Shown: one piece after another, positions 10,399 to 22,897 of the stretch
How the letters are laid out: each line of letters opens with the position of its first letter
Numbering within the stretch: position 1 is the stretch's first letter
Source: Ephydatia muelleri
Lineage: Eukaryota; Porifera; Demospongiae; Spongillida; Spongillidae
DNA length: 64,000 bases
Direction: 5' to 3'
Assembly (NCBI GenBank): GCA_013339895.1
Contig: JABACO010000018.1
Coordinates: forward strand, 6,064,207-6,128,206
Translations under genes and position numbers: made by a program
Notes under the pieces: generated by a model
Seen by the model: the letters and a program-made list of their open reading frames with translations, nothing else
The model's database searches: none
Told to the model about the DNA's origin: nothing

Positions 10399-13051
10399 TG
10401 GCGACTGAGATGGCGACAATGGAGGTGGAGGTTCCAAAACCCAAGGGCGGGAAGCGCGACAGGTGGCAATGATACAAGAAAATTGGTAGCAGCAAGCCAG
10501 ACTCCATTCACTACTTTCACCTGTTTGCTGTGGCTGACAGGATTGACTGCAGCAATCTCTGTGACCAGGTCATTACAACTCAGCAAACAGATCCTGGTCA
10601 AATTGCTGCTTCATTGCTACCAACGCCTGAAGATGATGTTGCTCTCCGTGACAACATCTGTGTTCTCATGTCCAGAATACTCTGTGCGCATGTGGAGTTC
10701 TTTAAGATTAATTTTGAGGACATAGTTGACACGCATATCAAGCATGAGTTTTATGATGAGATGTCCATGAAGTCGATTGTGGTAAGTGTCATAATGCGCA
10801 AACAGCGTATAATCACTGTGAACCTTACAATGTTTTTATACTAGGTGATATTATAATATTTTATTATGTTGTACTTATTCATGTAGACATTCATTGGGGA
10901 AGTAGAGGATGTGCATGCTTTTGTCTTAGAGAAGGTTAAAACTTGGACGTCTGGAGTGGGTGTATTGGCTGAGGCAGCCGAATGTTACCCCCAAGGGCAC
11001 TTGCGGCTCTTTCCAAATCACTGCAATTTTAATGGTCTTACCTGCAAAGAGTGGTACCAAATTGTGAATCCTGCTTTGAAATCTTGCGCAATGCATTGAA
11101 CAACATCTTTTGGCCAGCTTTATTCCAGGGAACTGTAAGCGACTCCGAAAAGCAACTGTTTTCACCTCCTGCCTGTCATGGTGGACTGGGAATTTGCGAT
11201 CCCCTATCGACAGCAGTATCTTCCTTCAAAAATTCAAGAAAATGTACAGCTCATATAGTTGATGCAATCAAGTGTAATTCAGTCTTCTCAGTATTTAATC
11301 ACACGGACCATCTTTCAAAGCTACACCGGGAATTAAATCAAGAAATTGGAATCCAATACCAGAACCATCTGAAGTCAGTTTTACCAACCTTTGATGACAA
11401 CAAGAAGAGAGCTGTACAACGAGGAATTGATAGAAAGACCTCAGCATGGTTGACAGTAATACCAATGGCATACCATCATTTTGATCTATCCGCCACTGAA
11501 TTTCGGGACTCACTGGCACTGAGATATCATCAACCATTACTACGATTGCCAGCTCTGTGTGGTAGTCAGTTCAGCACTGGACATGCCCTTGATTGTAGAA
11601 AGGGTGGTTTAGTCATTGAAAGACACAATCAGATTAGGGATGCCCTGGGCTATCTGACCTCAATTGCCTATAATGAGGTTGTGAGAGAACCTATCATAAG
11701 AGAACCCAATGACCGAGAAAATGTTCCTGCTTTGGTTGCTGATCTTTCTGTTTGTGGTGTATGGCAGCCTCAAGCTACTACATTTTTTGATGTTCGAGTA
11801 GTGGATTCTGATGCTAATTCCTAATTGCATCGTGATGTGGGTGCAGTTCTTTCATCAACTGAGCACACTGAGAAACAAAAGTACTCACAAGCTGCTGAAA
11901 TCACTAATGCATCTTTTCCGCCAATTGTTGTGACAGCTGATGGGGCACTGGGTCATGAGGCAAAGACATTTATGCATCATTTAGCTGACAAGATAGCTGC
12001 AATTTGGCACAAGTCTCCTAGTAAAGTGTGTGCAAGGATGCTTTTTGCTGTCCTCAAGCTACAAATCTGTGCATTTGTGGCAGTAGAGTGAAATGGAGAA
12101 GGATGGAGATTGAAGATGGAGCTGGGCTTCCATACCTGCCAGAATAAATTTCAGCACTGTTTATCGTGTTTCTTTTGTAGTGTGTTTTATATTTTTAAAT
12201 CATCTACGTAGTTTGTGTGTGTGCATTTTTTTATTCTGTTCTTCTTGTATATACTCAACTTTATTGCTGTATATGTTTGTTTCAATGTATGAATAGTTTT
12301 TGATATTTTCCCCCCATAAATATTTCTTCAGAACCCACCTACACCCAAGGATGAAAACACCACTGAGAAAATAATTGGAAATATAAGCGAAATGCAGCAG
12401 TACGTGCCTATGGTGGAGATGATGAAGGAAGTATATGTACCAAGCCTAAAGAGGACAGCCAAGGTGCAGCTTTAGCTCATCAAATTCTGTTTGCAGGAGA
12501 TCAGAAGACTGCAGCTAGAGGAAGGGGGGTGTCTGGGTTGATACCTGTTGTAGCAGATTGGCATATGAAAGTCATACTGCTTGAGGAAAGAAATTTGCTT
12601 TGCTCAATGTGTAACTACATGCAATGTATATTGTTAAACGTGCACCCATGCAGTGGTGATATAGTGTCACAGTTGAACTGCTATTTTCTTCCATGCTAGT
12701 ACTCATTAAAACAGGTCATTTGTGGATTCTATTCACCACACTCTCAAGGTGACCATGGAACACTTTGTCAACTTCGGAACAAGTTAAACCGTACCAATGT
12801 GATAAAGATTCCGAAAAAGGATGTGAATGCCTGAGGATATCCTTAAAATTATAACTGCCGGTCTTGTTTTTGCTGCTGCCCTTGCCACCTTTCATCAAGC
12901 ATCCACCAACGATCATCCTGATGAAAGTGTCATACAAGGAGCTGACATAATTTGGACACTGCCGGATGAAGAGAGGCAAAGGTGTTTAAACGAACTATCT
13001 GGTCGGGTGTATGACAAGTTTGTAAACTTCAACTACAATTCTGGTGTGTGA
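10399..13051 (+). pseudogene. DUF6589-type transposon gene interrupted by a retroelement
   Basis: The left part (10399 to about 10783) begins MATEMATMEVEVPKPKGGK. After a stop or frame change it carries SIHYFHLFAVADRIDCSNL, a VALRDNICVLMSRILCAHVE segment and DTHIKHEFYDEMSMKS, then a GTAAGT donor. The right part resumes after a TTTCTTCAG acceptor at about 12331 with GNISEMQQYVPMVEMM. Then come GDQKTAARGRGVSGLIPVVA and DWHMKVILLE (about 12500-12575), and GDHGTLCQLRNKLNRTNV to WTLPDEERQRCLNEL (about 12740-13051). These match the conserved parts of DUF6589 proteins, which are common in transposon-rich animal genomes. Stops and frame changes suggest decay. Retroelement copy B occupies the intron. 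Confidence 0.65.
10892..12230 (+). mobile_element. non-LTR retroelement copy B (post-RT region)
   Basis: Starting at FIGEVEDVHAFVLEKVK, this encodes the region downstream of the reverse-transcriptase core in this family. Blocks in order: HGGLGICDPLSTAVSSF, WLTVIPMAYHHFDLSA, HALDCRKGG, ERHNQIRD, TTFFDVRVVDSDANS and, in another frame after a stop at 11822, STEHTEKQKYSQAAEITNAS and GALGHEAKTFMHHLADKI. The conserved RHNxIRD and FFDVRV pair recurs in copy C and might belong to a nuclease-like domain, but that is speculation. It lies in an intron of the DUF6589 gene. It shares its 3' third and 3' UTR with copy D, so B and D form one subfamily. Confidence 0.75.
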
Positions 13052-13464
13052 GTGCCAACATGATTGACATGTAACCAGTAATGTTGGGTCTGGGACGTGA
13101 TACACCAATCGAGTCAGGGCCCTACATACGTTTGGAAACCCATAATTATCTCACATCAGCCACTAATTGGGTGATAATGAACCGCTGCAAATCCGACTGC
13201 ACTCCCAGTTGCAACAAATTGGTATAGGCTTGTCACCCTACTACTGACCAAACGCGGTAGCCAAACGTGGTAGTAGGGCCCATCCGACTATGTATACATT
13301 GGAATGTTCCAAAATTTACAGCGTTCCAAAATTGTTGCCTACACATGGGCTTACGCAAGGGGGGGGGGGGGGTCGATGGGTTCAAATGACCCCCTCCCCT
13401 ATGCAAGGTTACCTTCACCATTGGAATTTTTTTTCATATCGCGTACTAGTATTTTACATACATG

Positions 13465-15082
13465 GTACAGTACTCAACCTGAAAGAGTGGTGGGATAACA
13501 TCAACAATTTTGGTCCCTCTTATGGATACTATGCTAATGCAAAGAAAACCTGGCTTGTTGTAAAAGAAGCCCACTATACTTCTGCACTTTCAGCATTCCA
13601 TGGCACTAACCTGAACATCACAACTACTGGAAAACCACATCTTGGTGCACCTCTGGGAACGCAGTCATTTGTCACTCAATATGTGAAGGCCAAAATTGAC
13701 AATTGGGTGAACAATGTGATTGCATTATCCCACATTGCTACTACCCAGCCACATGCAGCATATCCCACATTGCTACTACCCAGCCACATGCAGCATATTC
13801 TGCACTCACCCATGGCTTAGTGCACAAATGGTCTTACCTGGCCAGAACAGTTCCAGACATTACAAGACTCTTCCAACCCCTTGAAGATGTTATTCGTACT
13901 AAATTTATGCCATGTCTAACTGGCAGGGCACCACCTAATGATTTAGAACGTAACCTACTCTCACTACCTCCTAGATTGGGTGGTCTTGGCATCCCTGATC
14001 CAACTATTACATCTGATATACCGAATACACAGCCTCAAGATCAGTGTGCAAACCTCTATACAACCTCATCCTGTTGCACGATTCAAGCTACCCTACTGAG
14101 GCTATTGAACAGCAGGTCAAGGCCAAAAAGGAAGTTCACAGCTTTAAATTGAAACACAGCCAAGGCAGTGCGTCCAACCTCCGTCCCCAGCTGGCTAACT
14201 CCACTCAACGCTCAATGGATCTAGCTCAAGAAAAGGGAGCATCCAACTGGTTGACAACTCTACCTATTGATGAGAATGGCTTCACCTTACATAAAGGCGC
14301 TCTTAGGTACGGTTGGCTACAATCTAACATTCCCTCCATCTGCACATGTGGAAAGTCTTTCACAGTTGAACACGCTCTCTCTTGTCCACTGGGCGGCTTT
14401 CCATCTATACGCCACAATGAGATCCGTGATCTAACAGCTAATCTCATGACAGTGGTATGTCACGTTTCCATTGAACCACACCTCCAGCCCATCACAGGTG
14501 AGACAATCCCTGCTATGACAGCAAACACGGAGGATGGTGCTTGATCAGACATTGCAGCTGGGGTAGTCGATTTGAGCGGACATTTTTTGATGTCAGAGTT
14601 TTCAATCCATATGCCCCCTCCTCTAATCAGACTCCCACACCATCCAGTTGCTATCAAAAACATGAAAACATTAAAAAGAGAAAATACGAACTTAGAATTC
14701 GGGAGGTTGAGCGAGCTTCATTCACTCCAATCGTCCTCTCTTCAACAGGAGGCATGGGTAGCATTGCCACTACCACCTACAAACGTTTGGCGTCACTGCT
14801 AGCTGACAAATGGGGCACATCATACAGTCAGACCATGGGGTGGCTTCGTTGCCGTCTATCCTTCTCTCTTTTAAGATCATCCATACAATGTATCAGAGGA
14901 GCGCGATCAAATCAAGGACATGCTATACACCTCCCAGCCTCTATTGAACTGACAGTCAGAGAATCTCTGATACCTTTGGTGTAGCATGATTGGCAAAAAC
15001 CTGTTCTTCTATTGTAGTGTATGTACATGTATGTATATATCAATATTATTTATTTGGGAATGGCAAAAAAAAAAAAAAAAAA
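13465..15082 (+). mobile_element. 5'-truncated non-LTR retroelement copy C with A-tail
   Basis: It begins inside the reverse-transcriptase thumb region (LKEWWDNINNFGPSYGYYAN, then KKTWLVVKEAH) and continues GKPHLGAPLGTQSFV, THGLVHKWSYLARTVPD, RLGGLGIPDP, NWLTTLPIDENGF, HALSCPLGGFPSIRHNEIRD, FFDVRVFNP, STGGMGSIATTTYKRLASLL and LLRSSIQCIRGARS. Several frameshifts and a short tandem duplication (about 13727-13797) break it. It ends in about 20 A at 15064-15083. ACATACATG at 13456-13464 and 15083-15091 is a 9-bp target-site duplication. The 5' truncation, A-tail and TSD together identify a LINE-type insertion. Confidence 0.85.
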
Positions 15083-15963
15083 ACATACATGTACGCTAAG
15101 TACTATTGCGCTTACGCAGTACCGGTAATGACGTAAATTACTTTGCCTCACGTCACACGTGTTCAAACACTCAAATAGCTGCTCGCTCCAGCGGTAATTA
15201 TCACTTTCGCTCCAGCGGAAAAATAATTATATTCACCTGGTACAGAAGAAACTGTAGGTGTACTTAGCAAACCCACCTGTGGTTGACTGCTCCCCTCTCT
15301 AAATGGCATTCACTGTTTATCGTGGCTTTGCTGTTACGCAACGTTTCGTAATCCGCCCCCTTTTCTACAATTTCATTTCCTACTCCGCGCCCCACCTACC
15401 TGTACAGTACAGCTTCAACCTTGCTTTGTTACCTTGGTGTAGGAATGCAACCAGTTAGTTTGTCAATGAGCACACCATTTTCTACAGTGTATGAAGACGA
15501 GTGATGGTCTTCATCATGCATTTGCAACATGTCAATGGATATGGTGATCTGCTATGGCAAATGTGTATGGTATGATACAGATTGTTGCTGCAGCATTACG
15601 TGGACATCACAAATTTGCCAACCATTCCTACACAGAATACAGATCAATTGCTTTTAGATCTCTGCTTTTTTATTGGCAGATGGACGTTGCAGACAAATGT
15701 CTGAGGAGTCGGGTCAGGTGAGGCTGGCTGCCACTGGGATTTAAGCTACATGTAATGCTGCTTCTTTGTAGGTGTAGGAACCATACACACTTGTGCATAG
15801 CTCTACATGTACATGCACCACTGGCTCATCATAATCACTTAATCCATCGTGTACCAATTGTGCATGCATGGCAGGTGGATGGATGAAAATAGGCTAGCAC
15901 ATATACACCGCATGTGAAGCCACTTACCTTCCCTTCTAGCTCCATCTTCCTGTGCTACTCGTA

Positions 15964-16575
15964 AACTGTAAGAATAACGACGGTAGTGCATACAGGTAAT
16001 TAACACACTAGCTCTATAATTTGCCCATTCCAGGCAAAATCCTCCAATGTTTTTGAATCAACATACCATACCTTCAGCTAATCTGTAGGCTTTAACATGC
16101 ATGCAGGTACCTTCGCTTTAAACGTGGTCTCGAACCGCTTGTGATCGTATTCGTCCGTTCATTTCTGGCCTGTTTCAAGCGATCGCGAATGTTCAAAAAC
16201 GAGGCGGTTTCTGATTGAGAAAGAGAAGAAAACGGTCTTGAGTGAACTAAAAGCAGGTAAACCACCTTTGGATGTTGCGGATGAATTTGGCATCAGCAAA
16301 ACCCAAGTATTCGGGGGAAAAAGTGCGCATTAATTGGCAGCGTACCGTTGTATACGCCAATTGGCAGCGTACCGTTGTATGCGGACGAATACGATCACAA
16401 GCGGTTCGAGACCACGTTTAAAGCGAAGGTACCTGCATGCATGTTAAAGCCTACAGATAAGCTGAAGGTCTGGTATGTTGATTCAAAAACATTGGAGGAT
16501 TTTGCCTGGAATGGGCAAATTATAGAGCAAGTGTGTTAATTACCTGTATGCATTACCGTCGTTATTCTTACAGTT
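15964..16575. repeat. inner inverted repeat (194-bp arms)
   Basis: 15964-16157 and 16382-16575 are inverted copies: AACTGTAAGAATAACGACGG on the left pairs with CCGTCGTTATTCTTACAGTT on the right. The right arm is open as a 63-residue frame from 16348. Between the arms lies the helix-turn-helix segment and a tandem duplication of AATTGGCAGCGTACCGTTG (about 16333-16378). Confidence 0.9.
16205..16333 (+). pseudogene. psq/CENP-B-like helix-turn-helix fragment
   Basis: The 42 codons before a TAA read RFLIEKEKKTVLSELKAG, then KPPLDVADEFGISKTQV. The spacing of EKxxVLxxLxxG, VAxxFGISKTQV fits the N-terminal HTH of Tigger/pogo and CENP-B type proteins. No downstream DDE domain was recognised, so it is a fragment, perhaps of the transposase that mobilised the surrounding inverted repeats. 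Confidence 0.5.
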
Positions 16576-16976
16576 ACGTAGAACTATGCTAAAGCAACGT
16601 ACATGGACTGTTTTATTGAGTACCGGTACAAGTGCTTTTTTAAAGGTCAGCCCCTGTGTCGATATGTAATCGGGGCCATATTATATGGCTCCCCGCTGGT
16701 TAGGTACACGGCCAATAAGTACCACCTGCGTTACGCAAGCGTTATTTATCGCTTGCGTCACGGATGCGTTCGAAACGGCGTATCGCAGGCGATCGCTGTG
16801 AAGTTACGATACGGAGGCTATGATCTTACCGAATACGGTAGCGTGTAAAAATTTTGCGTAACGCAAACGTCATGCACGGCTCCGTGACGCTGGCGATTTA
16901 GCGAAAAAGGTGTTACGTGTGCTTTACGCAAGCGTATCGGACTGTAAGCCTGCAACCGCAGCGGCACGTGAGAAAG

Positions 16977-19136
16977 ATGGCTGCTAAATGTCACTGTGAT
17001 GTTTGTCTGAAAGAGTTTGACTATAAATACAGATATGAAAGGCATGTTCCCACAAAGACAAGGTTCGTCTGATGGAAATTGTGCCTCAACTGAGAATTTG
17101 GAAGCTGAGCTTGAATCTGGAAATGTTGATACGGGTGGATCCACTACTGTAACCAAGAGTCATAGTCCTTCAGCAATTGCTAGCGACGAATTATCACTAG
17201 CTATAGGGGACGTGGACATTGGCCATCACGCGACGAAGCGGAAAAGGATTCAGACTCTCGTTCTGATTCAGGTGGAAGTGATTGTGTAATATTTACTATG
17301 AATAATTTGTGTGCACTCTATAGATATAGCTAATATTCTAAGCCTCACAAATAGCAGTGCCAATAGAGAGGGCCAGTACCATCCATTTTTATCTATGATG
17401 TCTGCAATGACATACATAATAATCAACAGTCTTTGTTCAATGGTAAGGCATTCTTGATGATTTGTTGAAGGAGTGTAATCATTCACTTCTCTACACAGGG
17501 TCTATCCAATCTGACATTTGTGTCCCATACTCTGAGATGCATGTGTCGTGCACTTCCAAGTGTTTCCACTATGGTCTCATATAAGCTACCTGGATATCAT
17601 GCACCAGAGAAGGTACACAAGGTATATTGACAAAAGCTTAAACTTAACCTACTCACTAACAGTTCTACAGCCCATCTGATTTACCCTTCTACGTGCCTTG
17701 TCAATGGTACGTAATGGAGATGTGATTGTGTGCGTTTTCATTTTATAATTTTGTCACGCAAAATAGGTTCTCAAAATGGTGTATTATGATGGGTTTGAAC
17801 CTCAGAACATTGAATTGCGTGTCACCGATTTGCAAGGGCTACCTACAGCGTGATGTGGTGAAAAAAAAACCCATAAATTCACCTGATACTGCACCTTCCT
17901 GACAGCATGTTGACGTTTGGGCCTGCATCTTCATTCAACACAGAAAGGTAAGTTCCACAATGTGCACAAAGATATTGTATGGAACATATTGTGTTTCAGG
18001 TGTCAATTATGTAATACGGTCACGCAATGTGTATAGCAACAGACAGGCCCCTAGCAAGGATATTGCTACTGCTTTTGCTGTAAGTACATGTATTAGATTT
18101 ACCTTTTCCGGCAGTTGCTACAATACATCTGAAGGTCTGATATTCCTTGAGACTGGTAAAGCTTAATTTTTTACTTGCAGATTTGGTGAGGGCCTTGTCA
18201 GCCTTTACCATACCAACGAAGAAGTGTTTTTAGATGGTGAAGTCCAAGAATGTGGGAGTGGTGGAATTAATAAACATGGAACACTACGAAAGGTAATAAT
18301 ATGAGTATGAATATGATGTACACAAATAAATGCATTATGTTCTTTGTGTGTTTCTGTTTGTGACGAAACTAATTTTTTGTCTCTGTTATTCCGTTGTTGT
18401 TTACTCAATGTGTGTATATATATGTACATGTTTGTACATGTTCCATATATGTGAGTAAATTTTTAAATGTGTGTAGGTGTGTGTTCATGTGAGCATTTAT
18501 TTATACATATATATGTTTGATTGTGAACTTTCATATTTTTTATTGTTCAGCTAGAACAAAAGCTCCATTGGCTTCAGTACCGATTACATTGGAAGGGAAA
18601 ACGATGTCATAAGAAGAAATATATGCAAAGTTCACTGTTCTGTTGCCACATGGAATTTCAAAATTGCGACTGTACGAAAAAATGGACAACTCATTAATGT
18701 ACAGGACTACATAGAATACAATTCTCAAGCTTCCACCTCAGTATGATGTATTTAGTATTCTCATGTGTATGAGTCGTATGTCTTATTGTTTTACAGGTGG
18801 CATTGGAGACTGGATTGTTTATTGGCAGCTTTCACGCGGAGCAAGCAACATTTTTGTTTGGTGCGTTATTTGGAGCCTGTGCTGAGTGGTATACTGAGCC
18901 CGAGTGGGGTTGTCCACTGCTAACAATGACGAAGGTGATTCGTTGCACAGTATCAACACTTGTCAGCTGTGCAGTCTCTGTCGTACACCAGTGTGACAGC
19001 CAATGTGTCTTGGCAGAACTGGAGACAACATCAAGAATTGAACAAGTACTGGTGACACGAAAGAAAACTGTGTCTTGGCAGAACACAGACAACAATATGT
19101 ACTGCTATAACATATTCTGTATACATTGTTTGCCAT
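16977..19136 (+). pseudogene. multi-exon transposon-like gene, unclassified
   Basis: An ATG at 16977 starts MAAKCHCDVCLKEFDYKYRY with ERH, a C2H2-like finger, before a stop near 17072. Downstream, segments bounded by plausible AG/GT sites read GLSNLTFVSHTLRCMCRAL (about 17500), VYYDGFEPQNIELRVTDLQG (about 17780), FGEGLVSLYHTNEEVFLDGE with GGINKHGTLRK (about 18182-18291), then EEIYAKFTVLLPHGISKLRL (about 18615) and the 18797-19136 frame. The exon structure and location inside an inverted-repeat element suggest a transposon-borne gene. I do not recognise the family. Confidence 0.3.
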
Positions 19137-20262
19137 AAAAATGACATGTTTGAGTTTATTTGAAGTTATTGTTTACCAGTAACTACTAGTACGACGCGGG
19201 CGTGGTATAGAAACCACCATACGTCGCTTTTACGTATACGGGTACGTATCGGAGGCGTACACGCATGCTATACGCAAAATATTGCTACGCTTCCAAAAAA
19301 ATCGGTTACCCATCGCTTGCGTTACGCTCGCAATTTATCGGATCCGTGTAGCAATTCCAACGTATCCGTAACGGAATCCAATTATTGGCCGTGTACTCCA
19401 CGTACGTGTACCGAAAAAGTGGTAACCGAAATAACGAGTAAAAATTGTGACGGAAGTGATGGATTTAAATTGTACGGGACATAGAAACGAAGGCTAGTTT
19501 GTATTGGTTTGGTAGCAATTGAGGACTCTGCTGTGCTTTTCAGGTAGGATACTAAATGATCTAAGCCTTTGTGCAGTCAAAACCTAGAAAACTACACTTG
19601 TTCAATATTTCTGGCGGGCTGAAATAATGGTTGACTTTCATATTTTGCAAAACTTTTATACGTGTTGAGCGGCGGGGATAGAGTTCTGATAAACAGGTTC
19701 CAAAGGTTATTATCTACTTGCATTTCTTTTTTCATGGACTTCAGACGATTCCCAAGATGTTATCAAATGGCCTACGTGTTTGCACTTGGTATACGCTCTG
19801 TGTAAAACCAAATCACTTACAAAGTCTCTTAGTATAACAAGCACTGGTTTTTTTTTACTAGTTTTTGTAACTTTTAAAACAGCAGAAAATAGTTTTATGT
19901 ATCGAATAATTAGAGTGTACCTTAATCTTCGAGCGGCGCAACTTTTTAGTTAAGATTCCATTCATGGCTAATGCAACACTACCTGGGATTGCAATTTTAC
20001 AACCGATTCCCAAGGTGCTTTTTAAACAAGGTTTTCATTTCAAGCCTAGTCCCCAGGCCATTTATACTGACTTTTACGGTCATGAAGTAAATGTCGAAAT
20101 ATACGTAGACGTTGTAAACAAATGTGTCATTTTTTTAATATTAGGATGAAGACTGCTAACGATTTTAACAAGCATCTTGAAAAATTTTAAAGTGGTATGA
20201 GCTAGTGCTGGCAATATTCTACAGGCTGCATGCAGTACTAAGAAAAGGATTGGTGATGTACC

Positions 20263-20348
20263 TATACCGGGTGTCCACGAAAGAACGCAATCTATCAAAT
20301 GATATTCCCGTTCAAAAGCATTGCGTTCTTTCGTGGACACCCGGTATA
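20263..20348. mobile_element. 86-bp palindromic MITE
   Basis: Arms of about 30 nt starting TATACCGGGTGTCCACGAAA and ending in its exact complement TTTCGTGGACACCCGGTATA flank a short loop. The TA at each end is consistent with a Tc1/mariner-type non-autonomous element. Confidence 0.8.
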
Positions 20349-22140
20349 CAAATAACACAAATAAAAGCATTTCAGACACTGCCATAAAAGTGACTTCTCT
20401 GCAAGCTGGAGCATTTATCAACATGGATGCCTTACAGAGGTCGATACAACGTTTCACAGATACAATAAAAACAATGAAGAAGCATGCATGTAGATCGGAA
20501 TTGGGATGTCATAATTAATCTGTTAGATGAGCAATTTATCCTTCCAATTCAAACCCTTTCAGCACCTCATACTTCTACCTCATTGTGTCCAGTAGTTGAC
20601 AAGCCAAGTAGTTCTTATTGTTCCATCTCACGGAAGCTAAGAATCCACCGTAAACGATGCATGTTTACAATTGAAACTAAAGGAGATTTTGATTTCAAAG
20701 CCGTTTCCCAAGCAAATCTTTCAAACTATAAGAAACAGAAAGGTCAAACATGCCAAAAGGTACTGCTACGTAGTGGAAACATGATGAAAATCAGGATGGC
20801 AGAGATGATACAATGACCATTTATGCATGAGTTCTTCGTTGATTATGTTACTGATGACCTGTACATACCTGAAATCGTTTTTTAGTCTTATATATATGTG
20901 TACCCTACATGTAGTTACGTTCTGGCATGATAACGTTCAATGGTTCAATAGCTGCAGTAAAGAGAACATAAACCTGCACAATTATTTCTACAATCGCGCA
21001 TACTGGAACGTTGTAACTTTTGAGATACTAATCCAAATATGATGCATAAGGCGTCGTTCTGCATACATTTGTTTTGCTCTTGTAGAGGGTAATAAAATCG
21101 CAGCACAAAACATGATTTGAAAAACATCTTGAAGTACCTAGCTGTGTTAGTTACCCTATTTCATGCGCACTTTCAGCCTTATGCTCCGTTTCATCACCAA
21201 GAATGTGGTTCAAGCCTGAAAAAGGGTGTTCTATTGATCATGGCAGCATTCCACAGTTTACATATTTGTATGATTACGAGTTCCATGCTTGCAACTGAAA
21301 CCACGCTTGGTCAGGTCATGAGTTTAACCACATGCAGTACGAGTAGCACAGGAAGATGGAGCTAGAAGGGAAGGTAAGTGGCTTCACATGCGGTGTATAT
21401 GTGCTAGCCTATTTTCATCCATCCACCTGCCATGCATGCACAATTGGTACACGATGGATTAAGTGATTATGATGAGCCAGTGGTGCATGTACATGTAGAG
21501 CTATGCACAAGTGTGTATGGTTCCTACACATACAAAGAAGCAGCATTACATGTAGCTTAAATCCCAGTGGCAGCCAGCCTCACCTGACCCGACTCCTCAG
21601 ACATTTGTCTGCAACGTCCATCTGCCAATAAAAAAGCAGAGACCTAAAAGCAATTGATCTGTATTCTGTGTAGGAATGGTTGGCAAATTTGTGATGTCCA
21701 CGTAATGCTGCAGCAACAATCTGTATCATACCATACACATTTGCCATAGCAGATCACCATATCCATTGACATGTTGCAAATGCATGATGAAGACCATCAC
21801 TCGTCTTCATACACTGTAGAAAATGGTGTGCTCATTGACAAACTAACTGGTTGCATTCCTACACCAAGGTAACAAAGCAAGGTTGAAGCTGTACTGTACA
21901 GGTAGGTGGGGCGCGGAGTAGGAAATGAAATTGTAGAAAAGGGGGCGGATTACGAAACGTTGAGTAACAGCAAAGCCACGATAAACAGTGAATGCCATTT
22001 AGAGAGGGGAGCAGTCAACCACAGGTGGGTTTGCTAAGTACACCTACAGTTTCTTCTGTACCAGGTGAATATAATTATTCTTCCGCTGGAGCGAAAGTGA
22101 TAATTACCGCTGGAGCGAGCCGCTACTGTATTAACAAAAT

Positions 22141-22168
22141 CCCCCCCCCCCCCCCCCCCCCCCCCCCC
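22141..22168. repeat. 28-nt C homopolymer
   Basis: An uninterrupted C run lies next to the right terminal repeat of the 6.9-kb element. Confidence 0.9.
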
Positions 22169-22313
22169 TTCCTGAAGGCTGCGTACGCCCATGCTACAGT
22201 AGTGTACAACGCTACAATTCCCCTTCTCTCCCCTTCCCCACTCTCCTCCTCCCCCTCTCCCTCACTCCCTACCTCCTCTGTAAACATGTAAAATGTCATT
22301 GTAAGAAACTTAC

Positions 22314-22897
22314 CTTCTTTCTCTTCGATATTAGGACACGCATATTCTCTCTTGTCAGCTTGCAGAGGGAGATAGGTGTGATTGACTCGAATGGGGACGA
22401 TGCCATCTTCCAGATCCAAAACCACTCTTGCTCCGTTGGCGATGGCGTATAGGTAACCAATATTTCTTACATCCAGGGATGGTAATGTAACTGATTTATA
22501 CGGCAGTAACAACAGTGCTTCGCGGGGGTAAATATATGAGATGTGTTGAACCGTTAGTCCACGAAAAGTTGTACTTTGAACCTGCCACTTTACCGAGAAC
22601 CAATACGCACCAATCCTTTGTTGAGCTGAGAATCACGTGGACAGCTTCTGGCGGCTTCATTGCATTGGATGTCGTTACTACCCATTTGGAAACCCCGGAG
22701 CAGTTGCGTGACGATGTGTCATAGAAATATGGTCTCGCGGCAGAACCGTCAGATAGATCAAAGTAATAGCATGAAGCCAATAGCAGCACTAGCACCACGA
22801 CTATGGCGGCAACAAGGAACAGCTGCATTCTGAAACGAAGATAGCACTCCATTCCGCCCTGTATTTCACGGTACGCGGCTGGACAGCGAGAAATCAA
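22314..22897 (-). CDS. DUF288/STELLO-like protein, N-terminal exon
   Basis: On the minus strand this starts at the ATG at 22897, or at 22852 (MECYLRFRMQLF). It carries one membrane segment, LFLVAAIVVVLVLLLA, close to the N-terminus, as in type II Golgi proteins. The first part of the DUF288/STELLO domain follows: KWVVTTSNAMKPPEA, DWCVLVLGKVAGSKYNF and, in the next frame, SLDVRNIGYLYAIANGARVV. It ends at a GTAAGT donor (22308-22313) in phase 1. The two halves are joined only if one base of the five-G run at 22524-22528 (plus strand) is discounted; as written the frame hits a stop at 22496. The likely downstream exon of this family is at 3883-5391. Expected action is in the secretory pathway; the activity in animals is unknown. 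Confidence 0.65.

Larger units (their letters stand above)
15181..22120. mobile_element. 6.9-kb element with 783-bp terminal inverted repeats
   Basis: 15181-15963 and 21338-22120 are near-identical inverted copies of each other; both are 783 bp and differ at only a few bases that I noticed. The outer tip is GCTCGCTCCAGCGG. Just inside the left arm is a second inverted repeat (15964-16157 with 16382-16575) enclosing a CENP-B/psq-like helix-turn-helix remnant. The interior also holds a CpG-rich stretch (about 16600-16960), a multi-exon unknown gene (16977-19136), a second CpG-rich stretch (about 19190-19440), a small palindromic MITE (20263-20348) and unassigned open segments (about 20400-20820). 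It sits in what may be the large intron of the DUF288 gene. No clear target-site duplication was found. Confidence 0.8.
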
